A stretch of 64,000 nucleotides of DNA from Dietzia cinnamea NBRC 102147 (GTDB taxonomy: Bacteria; Actinomycetota; Actinomycetes; Mycobacteriales; Mycobacteriaceae): assembly GCF_001571065.1 (NCBI RefSeq), contig NZ_BCSW01000010.1:1-64000 (forward strand), in the 5' to 3' direction. The notes under the pieces are model-generated. The model searched no databases. It saw nothing but the letters and a program-made list of their open reading frames with translations, and was not told where the DNA came from. A program made the translations under genes and the position numbers. Numbering within the stretch: the stretch's first letter is position 1; each line of letters opens with the position of its first letter. Positions 45,561-53,943 of this stretch are shown piece after piece.

Positions 45561-46994
45561 ATGTCCACACAGCAGACGTCCCGACAGCCGTCCGACGAGG
45601 AGTCGTTCCACACGGGCCGGGTGGTGATCATCTCCCTGGTCGCCGCGCTCGGCGGGTTCCTGTTCGGCTTCGACACCGCGGTCATCAACGGCGCGGTCGA
45701 CGCGGTGCAGCAGGACTTCGGGATCGGTGCCGGGCTGATCGGGTTCACGGTGTCCTCGGCGTTGCTCGGATGCATCCTCGGCGCCTACCTGGCCGGGCGA
45801 CTGGCCGACCGGTGGGGCCGCACCCGCGTCATGGTCCTGGCGGCGGTGTTGTTTCTCGCGAGCGCCCTGGGATCGGGGCTCGCGTTCGGCCCGTGGGACC
45901 TCATCGCCTGGCGTGTCCTCGGCGGGCTCGGGGTGGGCGCCGCGTCGGTCATCGCGCCGGCGTACATCGCGGAGGTCGCGCCGCCGGCCGTCCGAGGTCG
46001 CCTCGGTTCGCTACAGCAGCTCGCGATCGTCTCGGGCATCTTCGTGGCACTGCTCTCGGACGCGTGGCTGGCGGGAGTGGCCGGCGGCGCGATCGAGGAG
46101 TTGTGGTTCGGGGCGGCGGCCTGGCGGTGGATGTTCTGGGCGGAGGTGATCCCCGCGGTGGCCTACGGCGTGCTGGCGCTGATGATCCCCGAATCGCCGC
46201 GCTACCTGGTGGGCCGCGGGATGGTCGACGAGGCCAAACGCGTGCTGCGGTCGATCCAGGAGGGCGGCATCGACTCCCGCATCCGCGAGATCCGGGCGAC
46301 CGTCCGCGAGGACCGCCGGCAGTCGTGGCGGGACCTGATCCGCCCGGGCGGATGGAACTTCCTGCCCATCGTGTGGATCGGCATCATCCTGTCGGTGTTC
46401 CAGCAGGCCGTCGGCATCAACGTGATCTTCTACTACTCCACCACGTTGTGGCAGTCGGTGGGCTTCGCCGAGGAGGACGCGTTCACGCAGTCGGTCATCA
46501 CCTCCGTGACGAACATCGTGGTCACGGTCGTGGCGATCGCGCTCATCGACAAGATCGGGCGTCGCAGACTGCTCATGATCGGCTCCGTCGGCATGACGGT
46601 CTGCCTGGCGGTGATGGCGGCGATGTTCAGTCAGGCCACGATGGTCGCCGGCCCGGACGGCGCGCTCGCCCCACAGCTCGGCGACACCTCCGGGCTGGTC
46701 GCGCTGATCGCGGCCAACGGGTTCGTCGTGTTCTTCGGGATGTCGTGGGGCCCGGCGGTGTGGGTCCTGCTGGGCGAGATGTTCAACAACCGGATCCGCT
46801 CCACCGCGCTGGGACTGGCGGCGGCCGCGCAGTGGCTGGCGAACTTCGCCGTGTCGACCGCCTTTCCGCCGATGGCCGAGTTCAGCCTGCCGTTCACCTA
46901 CGGCTTCTACGCGGTCGCGGCGCTACTCTCGCTGCTGTTCGTGGCGCGGTTCATCCCCGAGACGACCGGCCGCTCGCTGGAGGAGATGGAGTAG
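45561..46994 (+). CDS. MFS sugar porter (SP family)
   Basis: The 477-residue, 12-helix sugar/H+ symporter has GGFLFGFDTAVINGAV (helix 1), GRLADRWGRTRVM (RxGRR-type loop), RVLGGLGVGAASVIAPAYIAEVAPPAVRGRLGSLQQLAIVSGIF, PESPRYLV, FQQAVGINVIFYYS, DKIGRRRLL and PETTGRSLEEME. All sugar-porter signatures are present. It resembles XylE/GalP-type carriers; the sugar is unknown. The ATG at 45561 follows GGGGAG, and the 44 residues upstream lack family similarity. Confidence 0.93.
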   Translation: MSTQQTSRQPSDEESFHTGRVVIISLVAALGGFLFGFDTAVINGAVDAVQQDFGIGAGLIGFTVSSALLGCILGAYLAGRLADRWGRTRVMVLAAVLFLASALGSGLAFGPWDLIAWRVLGGLGVGAASVIAPAYIAEVAPPAVRGRLGSLQQLAIVSGIFVALLSDAWLAGVAGGAIEELWFGAAAWRWMFWAEVIPAVAYGVLALMIPESPRYLVGRGMVDEAKRVLRSIQEGGIDSRIREIRATVREDRRQSWRDLIRPGGWNFLPIVWIGIILSVFQQAVGINVIFYYSTTLWQSVGFAEEDAFTQSVITSVTNIVVTVVAIALIDKIGRRRLLMIGSVGMTVCLAVMAAMFSQATMVAGPDGALAPQLGDTSGLVALIAANGFVVFFGMSWGPAVWVLLGEMFNNRIRSTALGLAAAAQWLANFAVSTAFPPMAEFSLPFTYGFYAVAALLSLLFVARFIPETTGRSLEEME

Positions 46995-47092
46995 CCACCC
47001 GCGCCCCCACCCGCCGCCCCGCGACCCGCCCCGCGGACCCTCACCGTGACTGGACTCCGCCAGCCGTCACTTCGGCCCGCGTTCGCCCAGGT

Positions 47093-47151
47093 CGCCTCCC
47101 GGTGGAACGTACACAAGCGACGGCTGACGCGCGAAACCCTCTCGGGAGGCG
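47093..47151. repeat. 59-bp palindrome between convergent genes
   Basis: CGCCTCCCG (47093-47101) and CGGGAGGCG (47143-47151) are exact inverses around a 41-nt interior that contains GCGAAACCCTCT, resembling the right arm of the 3732-3794 element. It separates the sugar porter gene from the GyrI-like gene. Confidence 0.6.
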
Positions 47152-47161
47152 CCGGGGCGGG

Positions 47162-47770
47162 TCAGGCCGCGTCGTCGGGCGTGCCCACCGCGCAGAACAG
47201 GTCGGTGCGCAGCGTGGCCGGGTCCATGTCGGGCGACGGCTCGGTGACGTAGGACTCCCAGAACGGCAGCCCGGGCGCGCGTCCCGTCCCCGCGATCTCG
47301 CCCATGAAGTCGCCCCAGGCCCGCCCGAGGTCGTCGTACGAGCCCACGTGGCTGATCACGGCGATCTCGCCGGCCGGCAGCTCGGAGGCGACGAGCTGTC
47401 GACCGTCGGCCTCGATCGGCTCCGTGCCCACCTGCTCGGCCAGCTGGGCGCGGAGCGGGAAGCCGATCTCCAGGTCCACCACCGAGTCGGGCCCCTCGAC
47501 CGCGGCGGTGTAGAGCGCGATGGGCGGGCCCGCGGGAGCCAGGCCGACCTCGAACGCGCGCGGCAGCACGGTCCCGAAGACGGAGTCGAACACCCCGGTC
47601 AGCTCCGACATCGGCACGCCCGTCACGCGGACCACCGCGGTGGGCACGGCAGGCGCGCGCAGCACCCGCATCCCGTCGATCGGGTCCGCACCGAGGTCGG
47701 GGTAACCGGACGGGGGGTCGGCCGGCGCCGTCGGCGCCTGATCGTGTGACGAAGAGGATGACGACGACAT
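47162..47770 (-). CDS. GyrI-like/effector-binding (SOUL-type fold) domain protein
   Basis: The 202-residue protein begins with a serine run and a disordered stretch. It then shows a GyrI-like small-molecule-binding fold (RVLRAPAVPTAVVRVTGVPMSELTGVFDSVFG, PIALYTAAVEGPDSVVDLEIGFPL, VASELPAGEIAVISHVGSYDDLGRAWGDFMGEI, WESYVTEPSPDMDPATLRTDLFCAV). The HxGxYDxL-like motif is typical of AraC-effector-binding and GyrI domains. There is no DNA-binding domain. It may bind or sequester a small molecule. Confidence 0.75.
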   Translation of the reverse strand: MSSSSSSSHDQAPTAPADPPSGYPDLGADPIDGMRVLRAPAVPTAVVRVTGVPMSELTGVFDSVFGTVLPRAFEVGLAPAGPPIALYTAAVEGPDSVVDLEIGFPLRAQLAEQVGTEPIEADGRQLVASELPAGEIAVISHVGSYDDLGRAWGDFMGEIAGTGRAPGLPFWESYVTEPSPDMDPATLRTDLFCAVGTPDDAA

Positions 47771-47980
47771 GGTGTGCCCTTCCGACGACGAGGTGCCTCC
47801 TCCCAGTGTGCGCCGTGGTCGGGATGAGGGGAAGACCCGCCGAGCAGCAGTGTGGACCGTCCCGCGCCGACGGGTGCGCCCGGCGCCCGGGGGAGGCGGC
47901 CGACGACGGGTGCGCCCGGCGCCCGGGGTATGCGCCCGGCGAGGGATGCGGCCGGCGCCCGGCGGGGGGACACTGGGGGC

Positions 47981-48163
47981 ATGCCCCACTACCGCCTCCG
48001 CACCCCCGACCAGACGATCGATCTCGGCGAGCACGAGACCGCCCAGCAGGCCCTCGAGTCCGCCGTGTCCGGTCATCGCGAGACCCGGTCCGCCGACGGG
48101 TCCCTCGAGGTTCAGGTGGGCGAGTCGTGGCACCCCGTCGATATCGAGGGGGACATGCCGTGA
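47981..48163 (+). CDS. Small protein of unknown function
   Basis: The 60-residue acidic protein MPHYRLRTPDQTIDLGEHET... is strongly charged and has no membrane segment. ATG follows GGGGG-type purines. Its stop overlaps the GTG of the next gene by four bases (GTGA). That coupling, and codon use like that of its neighbours, support a real gene. No family is recognised. Confidence 0.65.
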   Translation: MPHYRLRTPDQTIDLGEHETAQQALESAVSGHRETRSADGSLEVQVGESWHPVDIEGDMP

Positions 48164-49059
48164 GCGCGGCGCGCGGTGCCGGGGCCGATGGCGGACCGGG
48201 CGGGGCGGAACCGGGTTCGGTGACCCAGTGCGCGACGTGCGGGGTCGAGCGGGCGGAGCCCCTGCCCGAGGTGTGCCCGATCTGCGCGGACGAACGCCAG
48301 TACGTGCCCGTCGCCGGGCAGCGCTGGACCACCCCCGAGCAGTCGCGGGCGGCGGGTGCGTCCATCGAGTTCACCGAGCGCGAGACCGACGTGATCGGTC
48401 TGGAGCAGAAGAACTGCCCCGGGATCGGCCAGCGGCCGTCGCTCATCCGGACCGACCACGGGAACGTCCTGGTCGAGGTCCCGAACTACATCAGCGACGA
48501 GGCGGTCGCGGCGATCCGCGGGTGGGGCGGGTTGTCGGCGATCATCGCCTCGCATCCGCACATGTACGGGCTGCAGTCGCTGTGGTCGGCGGCGTTCGAC
48601 GACTGCCCGGTGTACGTCTCCGCCCCGGACGAGGAGTGGTTGGGCCTGCGACCGCGCAACACGATCGTGTGGGGCGGGGGCCACGCGGCGGACCCGTCCG
48701 ACGGCGGCGAGATAGAGATCCTGCCCGGCGTGCGGGCGTCGCAGCCGGGCGGCCACTTCCCCGGCAGCGTGGTCGTGCACTGGACCGCCCCCGACGGCCG
48801 CGGCGTGCTGTTCAGCGGCGACACGATCGGCACGGTCGCCGACCCGGAGTGGGTGACGTTCATGCGGTCGTTCCCCAACTGGATGCCGCTGTCCGGGGCG
48901 GTGGTGCGCCGGATCGCCGACCACGTCTCGCGGTACGACTTCGACCGGCTCTACAGCAACTTCGGCGGGTGCGTCCCCCGGGACGCGCGGGCCGCCGTGC
49001 AGCGGTCGGCCGAGCGCTACGCGGCGTGGGTCGACGGCGAGTACGACCACCTCACCTAG
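48160..49059 (+). CDS. Metallo-beta-lactamase-fold hydrolase with N-terminal zinc ribbon
   Basis: The 299-residue protein opens with a Cys4 knuckle (CATCGVERAEPLPEVCPIC, residues about 21-40), like a rubredoxin/zinc ribbon. A metallo-beta-lactamase-like fold follows: DHGNVLVEVPNY, IIASHPHMYGLQSLW in place of HxHxDH, GGHFPGSVVVHW and LFSGDTIGTVADP. The metal site is altered (SHPHMYG lacks the Asp), so a changed metal set or loss of hydrolase activity is possible. GTG start, coupled to the small gene before it. Its end overlaps the converging ArsR gene by 8 bp. Confidence 0.8.
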   Translation: MSAARGAGADGGPGGAEPGSVTQCATCGVERAEPLPEVCPICADERQYVPVAGQRWTTPEQSRAAGASIEFTERETDVIGLEQKNCPGIGQRPSLIRTDHGNVLVEVPNYISDEAVAAIRGWGGLSAIIASHPHMYGLQSLWSAAFDDCPVYVSAPDEEWLGLRPRNTIVWGGGHAADPSDGGEIEILPGVRASQPGGHFPGSVVVHWTAPDGRGVLFSGDTIGTVADPEWVTFMRSFPNWMPLSGAVVRRIADHVSRYDFDRLYSNFGGCVPRDARAAVQRSAERYAAWVDGEYDHLT

Positions 49060-49507
49060 GGGCGCCCGGGCCCGACCCGCGTTCGGCGGACTCGGCGACG
49101 TCGCCGCGCTCGTCGGACGCGGCACCCTCCCCGCGCTCGGCCGCCTCGGCCCGATCCAGGCGCTCGGCGCGCTCCCTGACCTGCGCGAGCCGACGATCCC
49201 ATCCCCGCGACACCGCGCCGAGGAGGTCGGAGATCTCCCGGATACGGTCCGGCCGCACGGCGTGTACCTGTCGACGGTGATGCGGTCGCGCGTGCACGAG
49301 CCCTGAGTCGGTGAGGATGCGCAGGTGCTTGGCGACCGCCTGGCGGCTCACGCCGAGATCGCGGGCCACGGCGCCGGCGTCGTCGGGCCGATCGGCGAGT
49401 CGGACGAGGACCCGGCGACGCGTCCGGTCCGCGAGGGCGCCGAACACACCGTCCGCCTCCTCGCTGAGCAGCCGGTCGTGCGGGACCTCTCCCCTCGGGC
49501 TGCTCAT
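49052..49507 (-). CDS. ArsR-family helix-turn-helix regulator
   Basis: The 151-residue protein has a winged HTH: VFGALADRTRRRVLVRLADRPDDAGAVARDLGVSRQAVAKHLRILTDSGLVHARPHHRRQVHAVRPDRI. There are no ArsR metal-site cysteines. The C-terminus is a charged, probably coiled tail. It overlaps the SRPBCC gene by four bases (ATGA). An ArsR plus SRPBCC pair is a common arrangement in actinobacteria and suggests autogenous control of that pair. Confidence 0.87.
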   Translation of the reverse strand: MSSPRGEVPHDRLLSEEADGVFGALADRTRRRVLVRLADRPDDAGAVARDLGVSRQAVAKHLRILTDSGLVHARPHHRRQVHAVRPDRIREISDLLGAVSRGWDRRLAQVRERAERLDRAEAAERGEGAASDERGDVAESAERGSGPGAPR

Positions 49508-50007
49508 CCGCCGCCCTCGGCACGCACCCGCGCGAGCTCCAGCTCGGACACCCAGCCCTCGGAGTTCTCCTCGAACCGCCGGCGCCGGACGGCCGCGTCG
49601 TCGTGCAGCCCCGCGAAGCCGGTCTCGCGGACCGTCAGGACGACGCCCGATCCGTGGTCCTCGATCGTGAACTCGACCAGATTGGCCTGCGCCTCGTCGA
49701 TCTCTCCGGCCATGCCGCCGAGCCACCGGAACACCGCGCGACGCGGCGGGTCGAGCTCGACGGTGCCGATCGTGAACTCGCCGTGCACGGGGTCGACGAC
49801 GCGCGACACGTCGCCGTCGGTGGTGATCTCGTGCTCGGTCCATGTGCCGTCGTTGATGAACCATCCCGGTTCCGACACGATGGCCCAGACCGTCTGCGCC
49901 TCGGCTTCGATGTGGATACTGCGGACGATCTCGTCGGGCACGTCATCGCTGGTCACTCCCGCTCCGGGCGCGCTATCGCCGTCGACGGGCACGGTGTTCT
50001 CGCTCAT
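49504..50007 (-). CDS. SRPBCC/AHSA1-domain protein
   Basis: The 167-residue protein has a START-like hydrophobic-pocket fold of the Aha1 type (EIVRSIHIEAEAQTVWAIVSEPGWFINDG, VVDPVHGEFTIGTVELDPPRRAVFRWLGG, LVEFTIEDHGSGVVLTVRETGFAGLH, NSEGWVSELELARVRA). Ligand and role are unknown. ATG at 50007 is supported by AGAGGAGAG; a longer frame upstream lacks similarity. It is translated with the ArsR gene. Confidence 0.85.
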   Translation of the reverse strand: MSENTVPVDGDSAPGAGVTSDDVPDEIVRSIHIEAEAQTVWAIVSEPGWFINDGTWTEHEITTDGDVSRVVDPVHGEFTIGTVELDPPRRAVFRWLGGMAGEIDEAQANLVEFTIEDHGSGVVLTVRETGFAGLHDDAAVRRRRFEENSEGWVSELELARVRAEGGG

Positions 50008-50108
50008 CGGGCTCTCCTCTCCCCCGCGGTGCCTCCCGCTCGGTGAGGTGGTGTCGCGGCTGCACCTGCCCTCCCACGATGACACGCCGCGCGCCCGGGT
50101 GCAACCAT

Positions 50109-51017
50109 TCAGTTGCAGTTAAGCGCTGTCTCGGCCGCGGCGAACTCCCAGAACCGCGCGGCCGCCGCGGGGTCGGAGGCCTCGGCGCTCCGACCGATGA
50201 GCGTGGGCATGCCGCGCAGGTGCCTCATCGCGTCGGGACCGGTGTAACTGCACGGCGGCAGCGGTCGAGTCGCGGCGCTCATCGTCGTCAGCGCCGCCTG
50301 CGCCGCGGGCTGGGCGAACAGGGAACAGACGCCGGTGACGATCCTGTCCAGCGTCGCGTTACCCGTCGCGTTGGAGATCCCGGTGGCCGCCCACCCGGGG
50401 TGCGTGAGCTGGACGTCGACCCCGACCCTGCCGGCCTCGGCACGTCCGTCGCGCAGCCGCCGCTCGAGCTCGAGCCCCCACAGCATGTCCCCGAGTTTGG
50501 ACTGCGCGTACGCCGCCGCGGACGTCCACCGCCGACGCCGGAAATGCGGGTCGTCGCCGTCGAAGGTGCCCGCGTGGTGGGCGTTGGACGCGACGATCAC
50601 CACGCGCCGACGCACCACGGGCAGCAGCAGGTTGGTGAGCAGGAACGGGCCCAGCACGTTGACGCCGAGCAGCATCTCGAACCCGTCCACGGTCTCCCGC
50701 CGACGAGGCGTGATGGCTCCCGCGTTGTTGACCAGCACGTCGATCTCCTCGCGGCCGCGGCCGTCCTCGCCGGTCAGTTCGCCGGCCGCGCGTCGCACGC
50801 TCGCGAGGGAGGCCAGATCCGTCTCCACGACCCGCGCGTCGCCGGGCAGTTCGGACGCCACCTGACGACCGCGGGCGGTGTCGCGGACCGCGAGGATCAC
50901 CCGCGCCCCGTGCCCGGACGCCGACCGAACCGTCTCGAGCCCGACCCCGCTGGTCGATCCGGTGACAAGCCACGTCTGGCCGGTGAGGTCGGGGATATCG
51001 ATCTGCTTTCGCGCCAC
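50109..51017 (-). CDS. Short-chain dehydrogenase (retinol dehydrogenase/protochlorophyllide-reductase-like)
   Basis: The 302-residue SDR of the oxidoreductase group with a long C-terminus has TWLVTGSTSGVGLETVRSASGHGARVILAVRD, DVLVNNAGAITPRR, VIVASNAHHAGTFDGDD (Ser) and YAQSKLGDMLWGLELE (Tyr and Lys). The GTG at 51017 fits the family start. The substrate is unknown. It is divergent from the secreted lipase gene. Confidence 0.85.
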   Translation of the reverse strand: MARKQIDIPDLTGQTWLVTGSTSGVGLETVRSASGHGARVILAVRDTARGRQVASELPGDARVVETDLASLASVRRAAGELTGEDGRGREEIDVLVNNAGAITPRRRETVDGFEMLLGVNVLGPFLLTNLLLPVVRRRVVIVASNAHHAGTFDGDDPHFRRRRWTSAAAYAQSKLGDMLWGLELERRLRDGRAEAGRVGVDVQLTHPGWAATGISNATGNATLDRIVTGVCSLFAQPAAQAALTTMSAATRPLPPCSYTGPDAMRHLRGMPTLIGRSAEASDPAAAARFWEFAAAETALNCN

Positions 51018-51433
51018 GGCCGAAGCGTACGACCCGGATCCGCGCGCCCGCGCCACTTCGCAGCGGAGCCGGCAGCGCGAACCAGCCCCATGAGACGCCG
51101 CGCGTGGGGCTGCGGCCGGCGATCCGGTCGTAACCACCGCAGAAAAGGTCGTAGTCATGTGGGCAAAACGCCGCCGGGGCCACGATGGCGACGTCCAAGA
51201 AATCGATGATGACGACCAGCTGCGCGATGGACCGGCGAGTGTGTGGTCACGTGTCGAAACGGCGGGCCAGTTGACCTAGCGACGACGGGCACGGGCACCC
51301 TACTGCGGGGCTCGGGAAGAGAACCGGCTCGCCGCTTGCGGGGCTGGGTGAAGCCGGGACGAACGCGGCCCGCCGATTGCGGGACCGGACGAACCCGCCT
51401 GGAGAGGCGCGGGCGGCGGACTACCCTCCGGGT
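51018..51433. other. Divergent promoter region between SDR and lipase genes
   Basis: About 415 bp without a supportable gene. GCTTGCGGGGC, GATTGCGGGAC and similar segments recur near 51340-51385. No operator or RNA could be recognised. Confidence 0.5.
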
Positions 51434-52654
51434 ATGAACTCCCTCACCTCCCCGAAAATCGGGCGGACGCTCTGCGCGGCGGCTGCGGCCCTCGTCGTCG
51501 TCGCCCCTCTCACCGTCCCCACCGCCGGCGCGGCGCCCACCGCGGCGACCAACCCGGCACCCACCTGGTCCGGACTCGACACCCGCGAATGGGCTCGGCC
51601 GATCCCCGCGCCGGGGGCCGCGGCGGAGACCGTCCCGCTCGACCCGTCACTCTCCCTGCCGCAGGCCGGGCGGGCGGTGCGGCAGGTCTACGGCACCCTC
51701 GACCAGCACGGCCGGCCCGCGATCTCCGGGTCCGCGGTCTTCCTGCCCCACGGCGCCGCGCCGGAGGGCGGCTGGCCGGTCATCGCGTGGGCGCACGGCA
51801 CCACCGGCCTGGGCGACGACTGCGCACCGTCCACCCAACCCCGCTCCGAGCGTGACGCCGAGTACCTCGGCCACTGGCTCGACCGGGGCTACGCCGTGGT
51901 CGCCTCCGACTACGTGGGCCTGGGCACGCCCGGGCTGCTCAGCTACCTCAACGGGCCCGCCACCGGCCAGGCGATCGTCGACTCGGTCATCGCCGCACGC
52001 TCCGCCGGCCTGCCCCTCTCCCCCACCTGGGCACTGGTCGGCCAGTCGCAGGGCGCCGGGGCCGCGCTCAACACCGCGGTCCGCGCCACCGAACTCGGCG
52101 CGCCCGCCGGGCTCGACTACCGCGGCGTCGTGGCCACCGGGGCCCCGGCGAACATCGAGCACATCTTCCAGTGGGGCGCGCCCGGCTTCCCGCCCGTACA
52201 GCTACCGACCGGACTCAACGTCTACGCGATGTACATCCTCGCCGGGTTCCGCGACCAGCACCCCGAGCTCGACATCAACGGCTACCTCACGCCGGCCGGG
52301 CGCGAGATGGTCGACGCCGCCGAGACCCTCTGCTACGCGGCGATGCGCGAGAAGGTGGGCGGATTCCAGATCTCGCAGGCGCTCTCGCGGCCCCTCCAGG
52401 AGATCCCCGACGTGTTCGGCCACCTGCGCCGCTACATGGGCACGCCGGCCACCGGGTACGACCGACCCGTGTTCCTCGGCCAGGGGTTGCTCGACCTGGA
52501 CGTGCCCGCGCCGTCGGCCCTGTCGCTCGCCGCGGAGATGACGCTCAACCGGCAGCCGCTCGAGCTGCGCGTCTACCCGGACAGGGACCACAGCGGGACC
52601 GTGTACGCCGCGACCCCGGATGCGACCGCGTTCCTGGCGCGGGTGATGGGATGA
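51434..52654 (+). CDS. Secreted lipase/esterase (LIP family)
   Basis: The 406-residue secreted alpha/beta-hydrolase starts with a Sec signal (RTLCAAAAALVVVAPLTVPTAGAAPT). It shows VIAWAHGTTGLGDDCAPS, VASDYVGLGTPGL, LVGQSQGAGAALNTA (nucleophile Ser) and VFLGQGLLDLDVPAPSAL. The late DRDHSGTVYAATPDATAF has the catalytic His. This is the secretory-lipase type found in actinobacteria and Candida. It would release fatty acids from extracellular lipids. It has a paralogue at 55987. Confidence 0.88.
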   Translation: MNSLTSPKIGRTLCAAAAALVVVAPLTVPTAGAAPTAATNPAPTWSGLDTREWARPIPAPGAAAETVPLDPSLSLPQAGRAVRQVYGTLDQHGRPAISGSAVFLPHGAAPEGGWPVIAWAHGTTGLGDDCAPSTQPRSERDAEYLGHWLDRGYAVVASDYVGLGTPGLLSYLNGPATGQAIVDSVIAARSAGLPLSPTWALVGQSQGAGAALNTAVRATELGAPAGLDYRGVVATGAPANIEHIFQWGAPGFPPVQLPTGLNVYAMYILAGFRDQHPELDINGYLTPAGREMVDAAETLCYAAMREKVGGFQISQALSRPLQEIPDVFGHLRRYMGTPATGYDRPVFLGQGLLDLDVPAPSALSLAAEMTLNRQPLELRVYPDRDHSGTVYAATPDATAFLARVMG

Positions 52655-52829
52655 CCGGGTGATGGGGTGGTTCAGATCACCCCGAACACCCCGTTCGGTG
52701 CGGTCGTCCACTTAGCACCGCGCATTCCTGCACGTCAGGGCGCGCGCTCGAGTGCTCACAGTGTGACCTGCACAATAATCGTTACAGACTTGTCACATCG
52801 CGCTGTCACGGGTTAGAGTCTCGCCATCG

Positions 52830-52863
52830 CCGCGCGGGGATGTTTCAGGGACTCCCCGCGCGG
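52830..52863. terminator. Strong GC hairpin in the HsaD-gene leader
   Basis: CCGCGCGGGGA (52830-52840) and TCCCCGCGCGG (52853-52863) pair perfectly around a 12-nt loop. It lies 65 bp before the KstR-type box. It could terminate the lipase transcript or be part of a leader; there is no T tract. Confidence 0.4.
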
Positions 52864-52927
52864 CTGACATCATTTCGAGGCGACGCCGGGTTCGCCGGGC
52901 CGCTAGATTGCCGGGACAGCGCGATTC

Positions 52928-52943
52928 CTAGAACGCGTTCTAG
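52928..52943. promoter_or_regulatory. KstR-type operator, perfect 16-bp palindrome
   Basis: CTAGAACGCGTTCTAG contains an exact match to the steroid-regulon box TNNAACNNGTTNNA and is fully symmetric. It ends 13 bp before the start codon of the HsaD-like gene, where bound repressor would block transcription. Confidence 0.75.
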
Positions 52944-52956
52944 TACCGTTGAGGCC

Positions 52957-53838
52957 ATGAGCGCCCTCGACTTCGAGTCCACCAGCAAGACCATCACCGC
53001 CGGCCGTTTCGAGCTGCACTACCACGAGGCAGGGCGGGCCACGAGCGCAGCGGGCACGGCCGAGCCCGAGAGCGCGGTGCCCGTCCTGTTCCTCCACGGA
53101 TCCGGTCCGGGCGTCACCGCCTGGTCCAACTTCTCGGGCAACTTCCCGGTCTTCGCCGAGCGGTTCCACACCATCCTGCTCGACATGCCGGGCTTCGGGA
53201 AGAGCTCCGACCTCGAGTGGGAGAAGGCCTACCCGATGATCGCCGCCGAGGCGATCGACGCGTTCTGCGAGGCCAAGGGCATCGAGAAGGTCGACATCAT
53301 CGGCAACTCCATGGGCGGCAACGTCGCGTGCGAGACCGCCCTCGCCTACCCGGACCGCGTCCGCAAGATGGCCCTCATGGGCCCCGGCGGCCTCGCCGCG
53401 CCGCTGTTCGCGCCCGACCCCAGCGAGGGCTCGCGCCGCCTGTTCGAGTTCCTCGCCGATCCGACCGACGAGAAGATGAGCGCCTGGGTCGACACGATGG
53501 TGGGCAACAAGAAGGTCGTCTCCCCCGAGCTGATCCGCGCCCGCACCGAGGCCGCGACCGCGCCGGGCGCCGTCGAGCGCATGTACTCGATCTTCGGCTC
53601 GATCCTCAAGCCCGAGAACGCCTACACCCCGCTGTACACCCGCGCCTCCCAGATCCGCCACGAGACGCTCCTCATCTGGGGCCGCGACGACCGCATGCTC
53701 CCCTACGAGCAGGCGCACTTCGCGTTCCGCCAGCTCCCCAAGGCCGAGCTGCACGCCTTCTCCCGCTGCGGGCACTGGGCCATGATCGAGCAGAAGGACA
53801 AGTTCGAGCGCCTGGTGATCGACTTCCTGCTCAACTGA
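52957..53838 (+). CDS. hsaD: HsaD-like meta-cleavage product hydrolase (4,5:9,10-diseco steroid hydrolase type)
   Basis: The 293-residue C-C bond hydrolase is of the family that splits the ring-cleavage product in steroid and aromatic degradation. FLHGSGPGVTAWSNFSGNF, IIGNSMGGNVACETALAYPDR (Ser118), LMGPGGLAAPLFAPDPSEGSRRL, LIWGRDDRMLPY (Asp) and FSRCGHWAMIEQKDKF (His273) closely parallel mycobacterial HsaD. The ATG follows GAGG. No other hsa genes are nearby, so it may be a second copy or act on a related substrate. The KstR-type box supports a steroid role. Confidence 0.8.
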   Translation: MSALDFESTSKTITAGRFELHYHEAGRATSAAGTAEPESAVPVLFLHGSGPGVTAWSNFSGNFPVFAERFHTILLDMPGFGKSSDLEWEKAYPMIAAEAIDAFCEAKGIEKVDIIGNSMGGNVACETALAYPDRVRKMALMGPGGLAAPLFAPDPSEGSRRLFEFLADPTDEKMSAWVDTMVGNKKVVSPELIRARTEAATAPGAVERMYSIFGSILKPENAYTPLYTRASQIRHETLLIWGRDDRMLPYEQAHFAFRQLPKAELHAFSRCGHWAMIEQKDKFERLVIDFLLN

Positions 53839-53943
53839 GCGCCCGCCGGGCGGCCGGGCATGTGGCGGCCGGGCGCGTGGCGTCCGGTCGCGTCGTGGGC
53901 CGGACGTGTCGCGGCCGCCGGGACGCGGGTTAGCCTGTCGTGC

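Larger units (their letters stand above)
52655..52956. other. Promoter/leader region of the HsaD-like gene
   Basis: About 300 bp without a gene. It contains TTGTCA..., an 11-bp perfect hairpin (52830-52863) and a perfect KstR-type palindrome (52928-52943) just before the start codon. Confidence 0.6.

Noticed and set aside
51243-51437. Small plus-strand open frame before the first lipase gene
   Set aside because: Arg/Gly-rich, overlaps the lipase start and has no ribosome-binding site.
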